The translations under genes and the position numbers were made by a program. DNA of 64,000 nucleotides from Nisaea denitrificans DSM 18348 (GTDB taxonomy: Bacteria > Pseudomonadota > Alphaproteobacteria > Thalassobaculales > Thalassobaculaceae), in NCBI RefSeq assembly GCF_000426505.1, contig NZ_KE384531.1, positions 309,384 through 373,383 on the forward strand, written 5' to 3'. The notes beneath the pieces were generated by a model. That model searched no databases. It was not told the origin of the DNA and saw only the letters and a program-made list of their open reading frames with translations. Of this stretch, positions 8,702 to 17,574 are shown piece after piece (the stretch's first letter is position 1; every line of letters begins with the position of its first letter).

Positions 8702-10114
8702 ATGTCTGACAATTCAATTGGGACGCCGGAACAGCTTCGCGACCCGGATTTCACGCCGCCGCCGATGACGGCCATACCGCTCGGGATCCAGCATGTGCTG
8801 GCGATGTTCGTCTCGAACGTCACCCCGGCGATCATCGTTGCCGGTGCCGCCGGTTTCGGGTTCGGCTCCAACTCGCCGGACTTTCCCGAACTGCTTTACA
8901 TGATCCAGATGTCGATGGTGTTCGCTGGTCTTGCAACGCTGTTGCAGACGTTCTCGGTCGGCCCGGTCGGCGCGAAACTGCCGGTGGTGCAGGGTACGTC
9001 CTTCGCTTTCCTGCCGATCATGATCCCGCTGGTCGCGGGCAAAGGCGTGGACGGGCTTGCGGCGCTGTTCACCGGTGTCATTGTTGGCGGCATCTTCCAT
9101 GCCCTGCTCGGCACCGTCATCGGGCGTATCCGCTTTGCCCTGCCGCCGCTGGTGACCGGGCTTGTGGTCACGCTGATCGGACTGGCGCTGGTAAAGGTCG
9201 GGATTCAGTATGCCGCAGGCGGTGTTCCGGCGGTGAACCAGCCGGAATACGGCTCGCTGTTGAACTGGTCCGCTGCCGGGATCGTCATTCTGGTCACACT
9301 CGGTCTGAAGTTCTTCGCCCGGGGCATGCTTTCTGTGTCTGCGGTGCTGATAGGCCTGATCGTCGGATATCTCTATGCCATTGCCATCGGCATGCTGCCG
9401 CTCGGCGCCATCGGTACCTCGTGGGAGCGGGCGGCTGTCTTCGCCCTGCCGCAGCCGTTCAAGTACGGCATCGAGTTTTCCGGCGCGGCGATCCTTGGTT
9501 TCTGCCTGATGGCCTTCGTCTCCGCCGTGGAGACCGTTGGCGATGTTTCCGGCATCACGAAGGGCGGTGCCGGGCGTGAAGCGACGGACAAGGAAATCCG
9601 GGGCGCGACTTTCGCCGATGGTATTGGTTCCGCGTTGGCCGGTTTCTTCGGCGGTCTGCCGAACACCTCCTTCAGCCAGAATGTCGGGCTGGTGGCCATG
9701 ACCGGGGTGATGAGCCGCCATGTTGTGACCTACGGCGCGATCTTCCTGATCGTCTGCGGTCTGGTACCGAAGGTTGGTGCGATTATCCGGACCATCCCGA
9801 TCGAGGTGCTGGGCGGTGGCGTAATCGTCATGTTCGGCATGGTCGTCGCAGCCGGTATCTCGATGCTGAGCGATGTGCGCTGGAATCGCCGGAACATGGT
9901 GATCTTCGCCATTGCTCTCAGCATCGGGCTTGGTCTGCAGATGGAGCCGAAGGCGGTGCAGTATCTGCCGGATACGCTGCGCATTCTGATGACGTCCGGT
10001 CTGTTGCCTGCGGCATTCATCGCCATCGTCCTCAACCTCGTGCTTCCGAAGGAGCTGTCGGCGGAGTCGACCGAGGAAGTCGCGGGCGGGCTTGCCGGTA
10101 AAGGCGACAGATAG
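8702..10114 (+). CDS. NCS2 family nucleobase:cation symporter (xanthine/urate/uracil permease type)
   Basis: About 470 residues, strongly hydrophobic with 12-14 membrane segments. The NAT/NCS2 signature is present as SQNVGLVAMTGVMSR. GFCLMAFVSAVETVGDVSG matches the substrate-site helix with the conserved Glu (VETVGD). It should import a purine or uracil with H+ or Na+; the exact base cannot be read from the sequence. The ATG at 8702 is chosen over the GTG at 8681 because GCAGGAG lies just ahead of it. The gene stands alone and is followed by a good terminator at 10205-10240. Confidence 0.9.
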   Translation: MSDNSIGTPEQLRDPDFTPPPMTAIPLGIQHVLAMFVSNVTPAIIVAGAAGFGFGSNSPDFPELLYMIQMSMVFAGLATLLQTFSVGPVGAKLPVVQGTSFAFLPIMIPLVAGKGVDGLAALFTGVIVGGIFHALLGTVIGRIRFALPPLVTGLVVTLIGLALVKVGIQYAAGGVPAVNQPEYGSLLNWSAAGIVILVTLGLKFFARGMLSVSAVLIGLIVGYLYAIAIGMLPLGAIGTSWERAAVFALPQPFKYGIEFSGAAILGFCLMAFVSAVETVGDVSGITKGGAGREATDKEIRGATFADGIGSALAGFFGGLPNTSFSQNVGLVAMTGVMSRHVVTYGAIFLIVCGLVPKVGAIIRTIPIEVLGGGVIVMFGMVVAAGISMLSDVRWNRRNMVIFAIALSIGLGLQMEPKAVQYLPDTLRILMTSGLLPAAFIAIVLNLVLPKELSAESTEEVAGGLAGKGDR

Positions 10115-10204
10115 CTGCCGGGGGCGCGATCTCCGGGTTTTTCTTGAAGCTTTTGTGACTGGGGCCGAGGCCTCATTCGCAAGGCGAATACCATCTTACC
10201 AAAT

Positions 10205-10240
10205 GGGAATCCTGACATTATTCAGGGTTCCCGTTTTCTT
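10205..10240 (+). terminator. Rho-independent terminator after the NCS2 permease
   Basis: An 11-bp stem (GGGAATCCTGA / TCAGGGTTCCC, one G-U pair) with a 6-nt loop is followed by GTTTTCTTT. Confidence 0.8.
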
Positions 10241-10374
10241 TGTGTGGATACTACTGCTGCCGTTGTCCGGCTTCGTCTAGACGAATTTCGCAAGTCGTCC
10301 AAAGGCAGCGTCATCTTGATGTCAACGAGCTTTGATACTGATCGCTCCGGTTTGTTTTCGCCGGAGCAAGGCTT

Positions 10375-11511
10375 ATGGCGCGTATCACTCTATCGGGTAT
10401 CGAGAAAAGCTACGGTACGACACGGGTCCTCAACGGGCTCGATATCGACATAGCCGATGGGGAATTCCTGACCCTTGTCGGGCCGTCCGGGTGCGGCAAG
10501 TCGACCTTGCTGCGGATCATCGCCGGGCTTGAACAGCAGAGCGCCGGAGACGTCGCCATCGGCGGCAGGGTGGTGAACCAGATACGGCCAAGCCGCCGTG
10601 ACCTGGCAATGGTGTTCCAGTCTTACGCGCTCTACCCGCATCTGACAGTGCAGCAGAACATGGAGACGCCGCTTCGGCTGCGGGACCTGAACGGCTGGGA
10701 GCGGATGCCGCTGGTCGGTGCCGCCATGCCGGGACGCGGAGAAAAGCTCAAGACCTTGCGCGGACTGGTCCGGGAGACGGCCGAGACGCTGAAAATCGAG
10801 CATCTGCTGCAGCGCAAGCCGGGGCAGCTCTCCGGCGGGCAGCGCCAGCGTGTCGCGCTCGGCCGGGCCATGGTGCGCAAGCCGGTTGCCTTTCTGATGG
10901 ACGAGCCGCTGTCGAACCTCGACGCGGCTTTGCGCGTGCACATGCGCTCCGAGCTGGCGGAGCTGCATCACGCACTGAAGACAACCTTTATCTACGTCAC
11001 TCACGATCAGGCTGAAGCGCTGACCATGTCGGACCGGATGGCGGTGATGATGGAGGGGGACATCCTGCAACTCGGCGCGCCGGACGAGATCTATCTCGAC
11101 CCGGTCGACCGGCGCGTGGCGGAATTCATCGGCAGTCCCCGGATCAACATGGTCGACGGCGAGGCTGACAGTGCGGGACGGGTAATTGCGCACGGCATTC
11201 ACCTGAAGCGGACGCTCGGCGGAGCACACAAGGCACTGTCCATCGGTGTTCGTCCGGAGCATCTCGACGTACTGCCGGGAGGCGGGGATGCGGAATCCTG
11301 GCCGTTCAGGGTCAGCCACAAGGAAAATCTCGGCTCCGACTATTTCCTGCATGGCCATGTCAATGGCGGCGGCCAGCGGGTGATCGCCCGCGCCGCGCCG
11401 GAACTGGCGGCACAAGTGTCTCTCGGGCAGGAAATCCATGTCCGGCCGAGGCCCGGCACAGCCATGGCCTTCGGCGCGGACAACCGGCGCCTGCGGTTTG
11501 CGGAGGCCTGA
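10375..11511 (+). CDS. ABC importer ATP-binding subunit (UgpC/MalK type)
   Basis: 378 residues. Walker A is GPSGCGKST (near residue 40), the Q-loop FQSYALYPH, the ABC signature LSGGQRQRVALGRA, Walker B FLMDEPLSNLDA and the H-loop YVTHDQAEA. A C-terminal ~130-residue TOBE/MOP-like regulatory domain follows. That is the MalK/UgpC subclass that energises carbohydrate and glycerol-phosphate importers. An insertion of about 25 residues between the Q-loop and the signature (WERMPLVGAAMPGRGEK) is not typical of the family. The ATG has GGAG about 9 nt upstream. It is the first gene of a four-gene importer operon; the next start codon lies 1 nt beyond its stop. Confidence 0.92.
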   Translation: MARITLSGIEKSYGTTRVLNGLDIDIADGEFLTLVGPSGCGKSTLLRIIAGLEQQSAGDVAIGGRVVNQIRPSRRDLAMVFQSYALYPHLTVQQNMETPLRLRDLNGWERMPLVGAAMPGRGEKLKTLRGLVRETAETLKIEHLLQRKPGQLSGGQRQRVALGRAMVRKPVAFLMDEPLSNLDAALRVHMRSELAELHHALKTTFIYVTHDQAEALTMSDRMAVMMEGDILQLGAPDEIYLDPVDRRVAEFIGSPRINMVDGEADSAGRVIAHGIHLKRTLGGAHKALSIGVRPEHLDVLPGGGDAESWPFRVSHKENLGSDYFLHGHVNGGGQRVIARAAPELAAQVSLGQEIHVRPRPGTAMAFGADNRRLRFAEA

Positions 11512-11512
11512 G

Positions 11513-12499
11513 ATGGCGGTTGATGTAGCAGCGAGCTCGGCCCTTCCGGTGGCGGTTCAACCGGCCCGGCGCCGGGCGCTCGCGCCTGCCAGCCTTGCCG
11601 GTTATGCGTTCGTCGCCCCGGCGATCCTGTTGATGCTGGTGATCCTGGTGGCTCCGGTGCTGATCGCGGCCGCGCTCTCCTTTACCGATTACAGCCTCGG
11701 CAATCCCGGGTTCGACTGGGTTGGAACCGACAATTACGAGAAGATGTTCTCCCGCTCGACCTACACGAAAATGCTGACCGCATCGGCGACCTATGTGCTG
11801 GTGGTCGTGCCGGCATCCATCGGCCTCGGGCTTGGTGCGGCGCTGCTGATCAACTCCCTGAAGCGTTTTGGCGACTTCTACAAGACGATCTATTTCCTGC
11901 CCGTCATGGCGGCCCTGCTGGCCATGGCCATCGTCTGGGAATTCTCCCTGCACCCGACGGTCGGCATCGTGAACCAAACTCTCGAGTCCGGTTGCGGCAC
12001 ATTTCTGGAGCAGATCTCGGACTGGTACGCGGCCGGATGCGCGCGGAACTTCCCGCTCTGGTTCGGCGACCGGGATTACGCCATCTGGACCATCTGCTTC
12101 ATCGGTATCTGGCAGGGCTTCGGCTTCAACATGGTGCTGTATCTGGCCGGATTGACCGGTGTGCCGCGAGAGCTGTATCAGGCCGCCGCCATCGACGGCG
12201 CCGACAGTGCCTGGGACCGGTTCCGGCTGGTTACCTGGCCGATGCTCGGGCCGACCACGATCTTCGTGCTCACCATCACGACGATCCGCTCCTTCCAGGT
12301 GTTCGACACGGTGGAGGCGATTACCGGGGGCGGTCCTTCCAAGACAACTTACGTGATGATGTTCGCGATCTACGAGAAGGCGATCCAACACAACCTGATC
12401 GGCATCGGTGCCGCGATCACCGTCGTCTTCCTCGCCTTCGTGCTGTTCCTGACGTTCCTGCAGCGCTGGCTCGTCGAAAGAAGGGTGCATTACACATGA
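11513..12499 (+). CDS. ABC importer permease 1 (UgpA/MalF-like)
   Basis: 328 residues with six predicted membrane helices, the first at about 25-50 (YAFVAPAILLMLVILVAPVL). The cytoplasmic EAA loop reads ELYQAAAIDGADSAWDRFRLVTWPML, which contacts the ATPase. The ATG at 11513 has GGAGG 8 nt upstream. A periplasmic loop between helices 3 and 4 is longer than usual and holds two cysteines (SGCGTFLEQ and AAGCARNF). It pairs with the second permease, whose start overlaps this stop (ATGA). Confidence 0.92.
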   Translation: MAVDVAASSALPVAVQPARRRALAPASLAGYAFVAPAILLMLVILVAPVLIAAALSFTDYSLGNPGFDWVGTDNYEKMFSRSTYTKMLTASATYVLVVVPASIGLGLGAALLINSLKRFGDFYKTIYFLPVMAALLAMAIVWEFSLHPTVGIVNQTLESGCGTFLEQISDWYAAGCARNFPLWFGDRDYAIWTICFIGIWQGFGFNMVLYLAGLTGVPRELYQAAAIDGADSAWDRFRLVTWPMLGPTTIFVLTITTIRSFQVFDTVEAITGGGPSKTTYVMMFAIYEKAIQHNLIGIGAAITVVFLAFVLFLTFLQRWLVERRVHYT

Positions 12500-13392
12500 C
12501 CGGACATGCGTCGCCTTTCTCGGAAGCCCTGAAGCACGCGGTTCTCATCATTGGCGCTCTGATCGTCATCCTGCCGTTCTATGTGATGGTGAGTTACTCG
12601 CTCAAGGCGCCGCACGAGATCGAGACCAATACCGGCGGCTTCTTCGGCGCCCAGGAGCAGATGGTCGACGAATATTGCGTCAAGCTGGGCAATGCCCGGG
12701 AAGACTGCCTCGAGACGCCTGCGATCTTCAATTATACCCAGGCCTTCAAGAAGGCGCCGCTGCTGCGCTATCTGGCGAACGGCGTGATCGTCACCGCATC
12801 GATCTTCCTGATCCAGGCCCTGGTGGCGCTGCCCTGCGCCTATGCGTTGGCCAAGCTCAAATTCTGGGGCCGCGACATGGTCTTCGGCATGGTGCTGGTC
12901 TGCCTGCTGATCCCCGTCCACGCGATCGCTTTGCCACTCTACATCATGCTGGCCAAGCTCGGGTTGACCAACACATACGCATCCCTTGTCGTGCCCTGGA
13001 CCATTTCCGTCTTCGGTATCTTCCTGATGCGGCAGTTCTTCAAGACCGTGCCGGACGATCTGATCGATGCCGCCCGGATGGACGGGATGAACGAGTTCTC
13101 CATCGTCTGGAAAGTCATGCTGCCGACCGCGATCCCGGCCCTGTTGGCCTTTGCGATCTTCTCCGTGGTGGCGCACTGGAACGATTACTTCTGGCCCCGT
13201 GTGGTGATCACCGGGGATCGGGATCTCTACACGCCGCCGCTTGGTCTGCGGGAGTTCAGGGGCGGCAGTGACGGGTCCGACTGGGGCGCGATGATGGCGA
13301 CGGCAATGATCATTGTCACGCCACTGATCGTCGCGTTCCTGATGGCGCAGAAGCGCTTTATCGAAGGCATCACGCTCACCGGCATGAAATGA
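12496..13392 (+). CDS. ABC importer permease 2 (UgpE/MalG-like)
   Basis: 298 residues with six predicted helices. The EAA loop is DDLIDAARMDGMNEFSIVWKVMLPT. The start overlaps the stop of permease 1 by 4 nt. The first periplasmic loop holds an insert with two cysteines (DEYCVKLG and REDCLET), like the paired cysteines in permease 1. The C-terminus ends in the usual RFIEGITLTGMK of the MalG/UgpE group. It forms the membrane channel with permease 1. Confidence 0.92.
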   Translation: MTGHASPFSEALKHAVLIIGALIVILPFYVMVSYSLKAPHEIETNTGGFFGAQEQMVDEYCVKLGNAREDCLETPAIFNYTQAFKKAPLLRYLANGVIVTASIFLIQALVALPCAYALAKLKFWGRDMVFGMVLVCLLIPVHAIALPLYIMLAKLGLTNTYASLVVPWTISVFGIFLMRQFFKTVPDDLIDAARMDGMNEFSIVWKVMLPTAIPALLAFAIFSVVAHWNDYFWPRVVITGDRDLYTPPLGLREFRGGSDGSDWGAMMATAMIIVTPLIVAFLMAQKRFIEGITLTGMK

Positions 13393-13423
13393 CCGGCCGG
13401 TATGATTTGAAGTGAAAGAAATT

Positions 13424-13451
13424 GGCGGCCCCCACTGCAATGGGGACCGCC
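13424..13451 (+). other. Hairpin inside the importer operon
   Basis: GGCGGCCCCCA and TGGGGACCGCC pair over 10 of 11 positions around a 6-nt loop, without a U-tract. It lies between the permease and binding-protein genes. It may stabilise one side of a processed transcript, allowing more binding protein than permease. Confidence 0.5.
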
Positions 13452-13540
13452 GCAATGCCCGGTTAAGGGGCGTGCAATGTGGGCCGCCGCAAGCATTTGG
13501 AGCATCGCGGCCGCACGCAGCAACAGTGAGGAGTTACGGT

Positions 13541-14779
13541 ATGAAACGTCTTTTTGCAATGGCCGCTGCCGCGGCGTTTTACGCAGCGCCCGCCGCCGCG
13601 GTGGAGATCGAGGTCGGCTATCCCTACAGCCACCTGTTCGATGTCACCTATGAGAAGATCATGGAGAGCTTCAAAAAGGAGCATCCGGAGATCCAGGTGA
13701 AGTTCCGTGCCACTTATGAAGGCTACGAGGATGCGACCAACATCATCCTGCGTGAGGCCGTTTCCGGTAATCTGCCGGACGTGACCATGCAGGGCCTCAA
13801 CCGTCAGGCCATTCTGGTGGAAAAGGGCATCGCCCGTTCGCTTGAACCGTTCATCGCCAAGGAAGCCAATTTCGAAAAGGAAGGCTACCATCAGGCAATG
13901 CTCGATCTGTCGACCTTCAATGGCGACGTGCATGGTCTTCCGTTCTCGATCTCCCTGCCGGTCGGCTATTACAATATGGATCTGGTGCGCAAGTCCGGCT
14001 CCGACAAGCTGCCGCAGACTTGGGACGAGGTGGTCACGCTCTGCAAGGAAATGCGGGCCAATGGTGTGAAGAACCCGGTTTTCTGGGGCTGGAACATCAC
14101 CGGCAACTGGTTCATGCAGGCGCTGATGTGGAGCCAGGACGAGCCGATCGTCAAAGGCAACAAGGTGAATTTCGACGGCGAGGCCGGTCTGACCTCCTTC
14201 GAGACCATGAAGAAGATCTTCCGGGGTTGCGAGATGCAGAACCTGTCCTGGAAAGACGCGCTGGCTGCTTTCGCTTCCGGTGATGTCGGCATGATGTTCT
14301 GGTCCACCTCGGCGCTAGGCGCGGTTGAGCGCTCGAAAGGCGATTTCGAGATGAAGACGGCCGAATTCCCGGGCATCGGTGGCAAGCCGAAGGGCCTTCC
14401 TGCCGGCGGTAACGCTGCCTTGCTGGTCTCCCAGTCTGAGGACCCGGAGCGGCTGCAGGCTGCCTGGACCTTCCTGAAATACATCACCTCCGGCACCGGC
14501 GCCGCTGCTGTCGCCGAGACCACGGGCTACATGCCGCCGAACAAGGCCGCGAACGAAATCATCCTGAAGGATTTCTACAAGCGGAACCCGAACAAGGAGA
14601 CCGCCGTGCGTCAGCTCCCGCTGCTGCGCGACTGGCTCGCTTATCCGGGCGACAAGGGCCTCGCGGTTACCCAGGTGATCTATGACGGCATCGAAAGCAT
14701 TGTCACCGGCGAGGAAGACGACATGAAGGCCCTGCAGAGCGATCTGGTGGCCGAAGTCGGCGACATGCTGCCGAAATAA
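13541..14779 (+). CDS. ABC importer extracellular solute-binding protein (family 1, UgpB-like)
   Basis: 412 residues with a Sec signal peptide (MKRLFAMAAAAAFYAAPAAA, cleavage before VEIEV). The body has the two-lobe family 1 pattern: GNLPDVTMQGLN early, WDEVVTLCKEM in the middle and GTGAAAVAETTGYMPPNKAA late. The late segment and the following FYKRNPNKETA resemble the C-terminal third of UgpB (sn-glycerol-3-phosphate and glycerophosphodiester binding). The downstream GpdQ-like phosphodiesterase also points to glycerophosphodiesters, but a sugar substrate cannot be excluded. The ATG has GTGAGGAG upstream. A terminator follows. Confidence 0.9.
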   Translation: MKRLFAMAAAAAFYAAPAAAVEIEVGYPYSHLFDVTYEKIMESFKKEHPEIQVKFRATYEGYEDATNIILREAVSGNLPDVTMQGLNRQAILVEKGIARSLEPFIAKEANFEKEGYHQAMLDLSTFNGDVHGLPFSISLPVGYYNMDLVRKSGSDKLPQTWDEVVTLCKEMRANGVKNPVFWGWNITGNWFMQALMWSQDEPIVKGNKVNFDGEAGLTSFETMKKIFRGCEMQNLSWKDALAAFASGDVGMMFWSTSALGAVERSKGDFEMKTAEFPGIGGKPKGLPAGGNAALLVSQSEDPERLQAAWTFLKYITSGTGAAAVAETTGYMPPNKAANEIILKDFYKRNPNKETAVRQLPLLRDWLAYPGDKGLAVTQVIYDGIESIVTGEEDDMKALQSDLVAEVGDMLPK

Positions 14780-14788
14780 AACCTTCAT

Positions 14789-14827
14789 CGGGCCGACGGG
14801 GTTCCACCCTGTCGGCCCGCTCTTTTA
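14789..14827 (+). terminator. Rho-independent terminator of the importer operon
   Basis: CGGGCCGAC...GTCGGCCCG forms a 9-bp GC-rich stem, extended by GGG/CCC, and is followed by CTCTTTT. Confidence 0.8.
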
Positions 14828-14896
14828 AGTGCTACGTGCGTTTAATCGCTTACCTTCCTGTCGCCGGTATTCGTCCGGCGGAAAGAAATCGGTGTC

Positions 14897-15694
14897 ATGA
14901 GCTTCATCCAGATCACAGACCTGCACTTCGTCCCCGGTGACAAGCCGCTCTTCGGAACCAGCCCGAAACAGCGTCTCGCGGACGGCGTATCCCTGATCCG
15001 CCGCGACCACGGTGATGTCGATTGCGTGCTCGCCACCGGCGACCTCACGCATTACGGCGAGAAGGCAGCCTACGAGACCCTGAAGGAGGTGCTGGCGCCA
15101 CTGGAGATGCCCGTGCATCTGATGATGGGCAACCATGACAGCCGCGCGCCGTTCCGCGAGGTCTTCCCGGATGCGCCGGAGATTGAGGGCGGCTTCATCC
15201 AGTTCACCGTCGATACCGGCGATGCCAACGTGGTGTGTCTCGACAGCCTGGTCGATATTCCGGGCGATCATGCCGGCCGTCTCTGCGAGACCCGTCTGGC
15301 GTGGCTGGACAAGGAACTCGACGCCCTGCCGTCGGACGTGCCGTTCGTGCTCGCGGTCCATCACCCGCCGTTCGATCTCGGCATCCCGCATATGGATGAG
15401 ATCCGTTTGCTGGACGGAGAGGCGCTGTGGGAAGTGCTGCAGAAGCGCAAGCCGGACCAGATGATTTTCGGCCACGTACACCGGCCGATCTCCGGCCACT
15501 GGCGTGGTATCCCGTTCTATCTCCAGCGCGGCTTCAATCATCAGGTCTATCTGGACTTCACCAGTGTCGACGATGTCCGTTTCGTCGATGAGGCGCCGGA
15601 ATTCTCGATCATCAAATCGACCCCGGAGAGCGTCTTTGTCTTTGCCCGCTCTGCCGGTGGCGAGGGTGAGCCTTACGTTCCTCGAGACATCTAG
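14897..15694 (+). CDS. Calcineurin-like phosphodiesterase (GpdQ/CpdA type)
   Basis: 265 residues. The metal-binding motifs are in order: ITDLHF (Asp/His), ATGDLTHYG (GD), MGNHDSRAPF (GNHD), AVHHPPF (H) and GHVHRP (GHxH). That is the full set of class III cyclic-nucleotide / GpdQ glycerophosphodiesterase residues, with no signal peptide, so it should act in the cytoplasm on a phosphodiester. It lies 117 bp after the binding-protein gene, beyond a terminator. It may therefore have its own promoter, but the position suggests it processes the imported compound. cAMP phosphodiesterase activity is the main alternative. Confidence 0.85.
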   Translation: MSFIQITDLHFVPGDKPLFGTSPKQRLADGVSLIRRDHGDVDCVLATGDLTHYGEKAAYETLKEVLAPLEMPVHLMMGNHDSRAPFREVFPDAPEIEGGFIQFTVDTGDANVVCLDSLVDIPGDHAGRLCETRLAWLDKELDALPSDVPFVLAVHHPPFDLGIPHMDEIRLLDGEALWEVLQKRKPDQMIFGHVHRPISGHWRGIPFYLQRGFNHQVYLDFTSVDDVRFVDEAPEFSIIKSTPESVFVFARSAGGEGEPYVPRDI

Positions 15695-15711
15695 ATATCC
15701 CTGCACTCATT

Positions 15712-15733
15712 CGCCATCCCGGTCGGGATGGCG
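15712..15733. other. Perfect hairpin between convergent genes
   Basis: CGCCATCCCG-GT-CGGGATGGCG is a 10-bp perfect stem between the phosphodiesterase and the DUF2783 gene. There is no clear U-tract on either side. It could act as a bidirectional transcription barrier. Confidence 0.5.
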
Positions 15734-15748
15734 GTGATGACGGGGGGG

Positions 15749-15946
15749 CTAGCGTCCGGTTCCCCGCGCCTTGCGAAGGGCGTCGAGCAGAATATCCCGG
15801 TCGCCGACATGATTTGCCAGCAGCAGGATCAGGCGCGCGTTCAGTGCTGTGCTTTGCTCCGGCGTGAGGCCCTCATGAGCGGCGATCAGTGCTTCGTAAA
15901 AGCCGTCGGCATCCGTCAGGTTAGGAGCGGTGTTCAGATCCGTCAT
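15749..15946 (-). CDS. DUF2783 small protein
   Basis: 65 residues, mostly helical, with LTDADGFYEALIAAHEGL and the run ALNARLILLLANHVGDRDIL. This matches the DUF2783 family, whose members are usually encoded next to aromatic-ring FAD monooxygenases. Its ATG overlaps the monooxygenase stop by 4 nt, so the two are translationally coupled. A structural or partner role for the monooxygenase is inferred only from this linkage. It is the last gene of the homogentisate operon. Confidence 0.8.
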   Translation of the reverse strand: MTDLNTAPNLTDADGFYEALIAAHEGLTPEQSTALNARLILLLANHVGDRDILLDALRKARGTGR

Positions 15947-17559
15947 GACATCCCTCCGGTCGCGGCGGTAAGGGCGGCGGAGATGGCCTTACGGTCATAG
16001 GTGGGCCAGCGCGCGGCGATATGTTGGTCCGGGCGGATCAGGTAGACCGCCTGTTCGTTCCTCCCGAGATAACGCTCTCTCAAGGCGCCCAGCCTGTCGT
16101 CTTCGGTCTCAATCGTTAGGACTGTCACTGGGAGCGTATCGCCGCCGGACATGTCCGGCAGTGACGTATTGATTCCAAGCAAGACAATATCCGTCCCAAG
16201 ACTTTCCAGCAGCCATCCGTCGCCCACCGGGGCATCGACGGCGGGGGCGCCCGGACGGGTGCGCTCCGGCCCGCCTGGCAGCGCATCCTCACCATTCAGG
16301 TCAGATCCCGCATGGGTCGCCGGCACGCTGAGCCGTCCGGAGTTCACCAGTGGGCGGGCGAACGGATGGGCTTCGGCAAGATCAAGTACGGCATCACGGA
16401 AGACGTGGGAGATATCCGACTTGGGGGTGATGAAATCTGTCGAGCGGGTGGAGTTCAGGATGTTCTCGTCAGCGGCCTGCACTCGCTCCCGGTTATAGCT
16501 CTCCATCAGGCTTTCCGGTGCGGTGCCGTCCAGGATCAGTTTCAGCTTCCAGGCGAGATTATCCGCGTCCTGAATACCGCTATTGGCGCCGCGTGCGCCG
16601 AAGGGGGAGACCTGATGCGCGCTGTCCCCCGCAAACAGTACACGGCCATGGGCAAAACGCTCCATTCGGCGGCACTGGAAGGTGTAGATCGAGATCCATT
16701 CGAGGCTGAATTTCGCCTCTTCTCCAAGCATCGCCTTCAGGCGCGGGATCACGTTCTCCTCGCGCATCTCAACTTCCCGGTCGATGTCCCAGCCGAGTTG
16801 CAGGTCGATACGCCAGACACCATCCGGCTGCTTGTGCAGCAGCGCCGACTGGCCCCGGTTGAAGGGCGGGTCAAACCAGAACCAGCGCTCAGTCGGGAAA
16901 TCGGCCTCCATCTTTACGTCGGCGATCAGGAAATTGTCCTCGAAGATCCGGCCATGGAAATCGAGCCCCATGAACGAACGGATCGGAGACTTGGCGCCGT
17001 CGCAGGCGACCAACCAGTCTGCTTCGAGGGTGTAGGGGCCGTCGGGCGTCTCGACGGTCAGTTGGATGCCGCTGTCGTCCCGGGTAACGCCGGTGACCTT
17101 GTTCCGGCCCCGAATCTCGACCGGTCGGCCTTCCGCTTGCAGTTCCCGCAGCCTCTCCAGCAAGACGGCCTCGAAATGGAATTGCTGGAGATTGATGAAG
17201 GCCGGGCGGCGGTGCCCGGCCTCGGCCAGCAGGTCGAACTCGTAGACCTTCCGCTCGTCGAAGAAGACCTTGCCCTTGTTCCAGGTGACGCCCTTGTCGA
17301 CCAGCGGCTGACCACAGCCCAGCCGATCCATGATCTCCAGCGTGCGCTTGGCGAAGCAGATGGCGCGGGAGCCAGTGCTGACCCGGTCATTGTCGTCCAG
17401 CAGCAGGACCGGCACGTCCTTCAGTGCTAGATCCAGCGCGGCGGCAAGCCCGACCGGACCGGCACCGACCACGATCACGGGATGGCGCGCAGGCGCCGCC
17501 GCGTCCTGATCCGGAGACCGCCGGTAGGGATAGAGCGCCTGCTCGAAGATATCGGCCAT
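15943..17559 (-). CDS. FAD-dependent aromatic monooxygenase (MhpA / phenol hydroxylase class A)
   Basis: 538 residues. FAD is bound by VVGAGPVGLAAALDLAL near residue 30. The DG-type motif is WLVACDGAKSPIR near residue 185, and GRVLFAGDSAHQVSPFGARG with SGIQDADNLAWKL closes the FAD site. This is the single-component flavin hydroxylase family that uses NAD(P)H and O2 to hydroxylate phenolic acids. In a homogentisate operon it may make a homogentisate-type ring-cleavage substrate, but the substrate cannot be read from the sequence. The ATG at 17559 has GGGAG upstream. It is followed by the coupled DUF2783 gene. Confidence 0.88.
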   Translation of the reverse strand: MADIFEQALYPYRRSPDQDAAAPARHPVIVVGAGPVGLAAALDLALKDVPVLLLDDNDRVSTGSRAICFAKRTLEIMDRLGCGQPLVDKGVTWNKGKVFFDERKVYEFDLLAEAGHRRPAFINLQQFHFEAVLLERLRELQAEGRPVEIRGRNKVTGVTRDDSGIQLTVETPDGPYTLEADWLVACDGAKSPIRSFMGLDFHGRIFEDNFLIADVKMEADFPTERWFWFDPPFNRGQSALLHKQPDGVWRIDLQLGWDIDREVEMREENVIPRLKAMLGEEAKFSLEWISIYTFQCRRMERFAHGRVLFAGDSAHQVSPFGARGANSGIQDADNLAWKLKLILDGTAPESLMESYNRERVQAADENILNSTRSTDFITPKSDISHVFRDAVLDLAEAHPFARPLVNSGRLSVPATHAGSDLNGEDALPGGPERTRPGAPAVDAPVGDGWLLESLGTDIVLLGINTSLPDMSGGDTLPVTVLTIETEDDRLGALRERYLGRNEQAVYLIRPDQHIAARWPTYDRKAISAALTAATGGMS

Positions 17560-17574
17560 GGGACGGCTCCCGCC

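Noticed and set aside
11360-13455. Long minus-strand frames across the ABC importer genes
   Set aside because: They are Asp/Arg/His-rich shadows of the permease genes without start signals; the plus-strand proteins have all expected motifs and overlapping stop/start codons.
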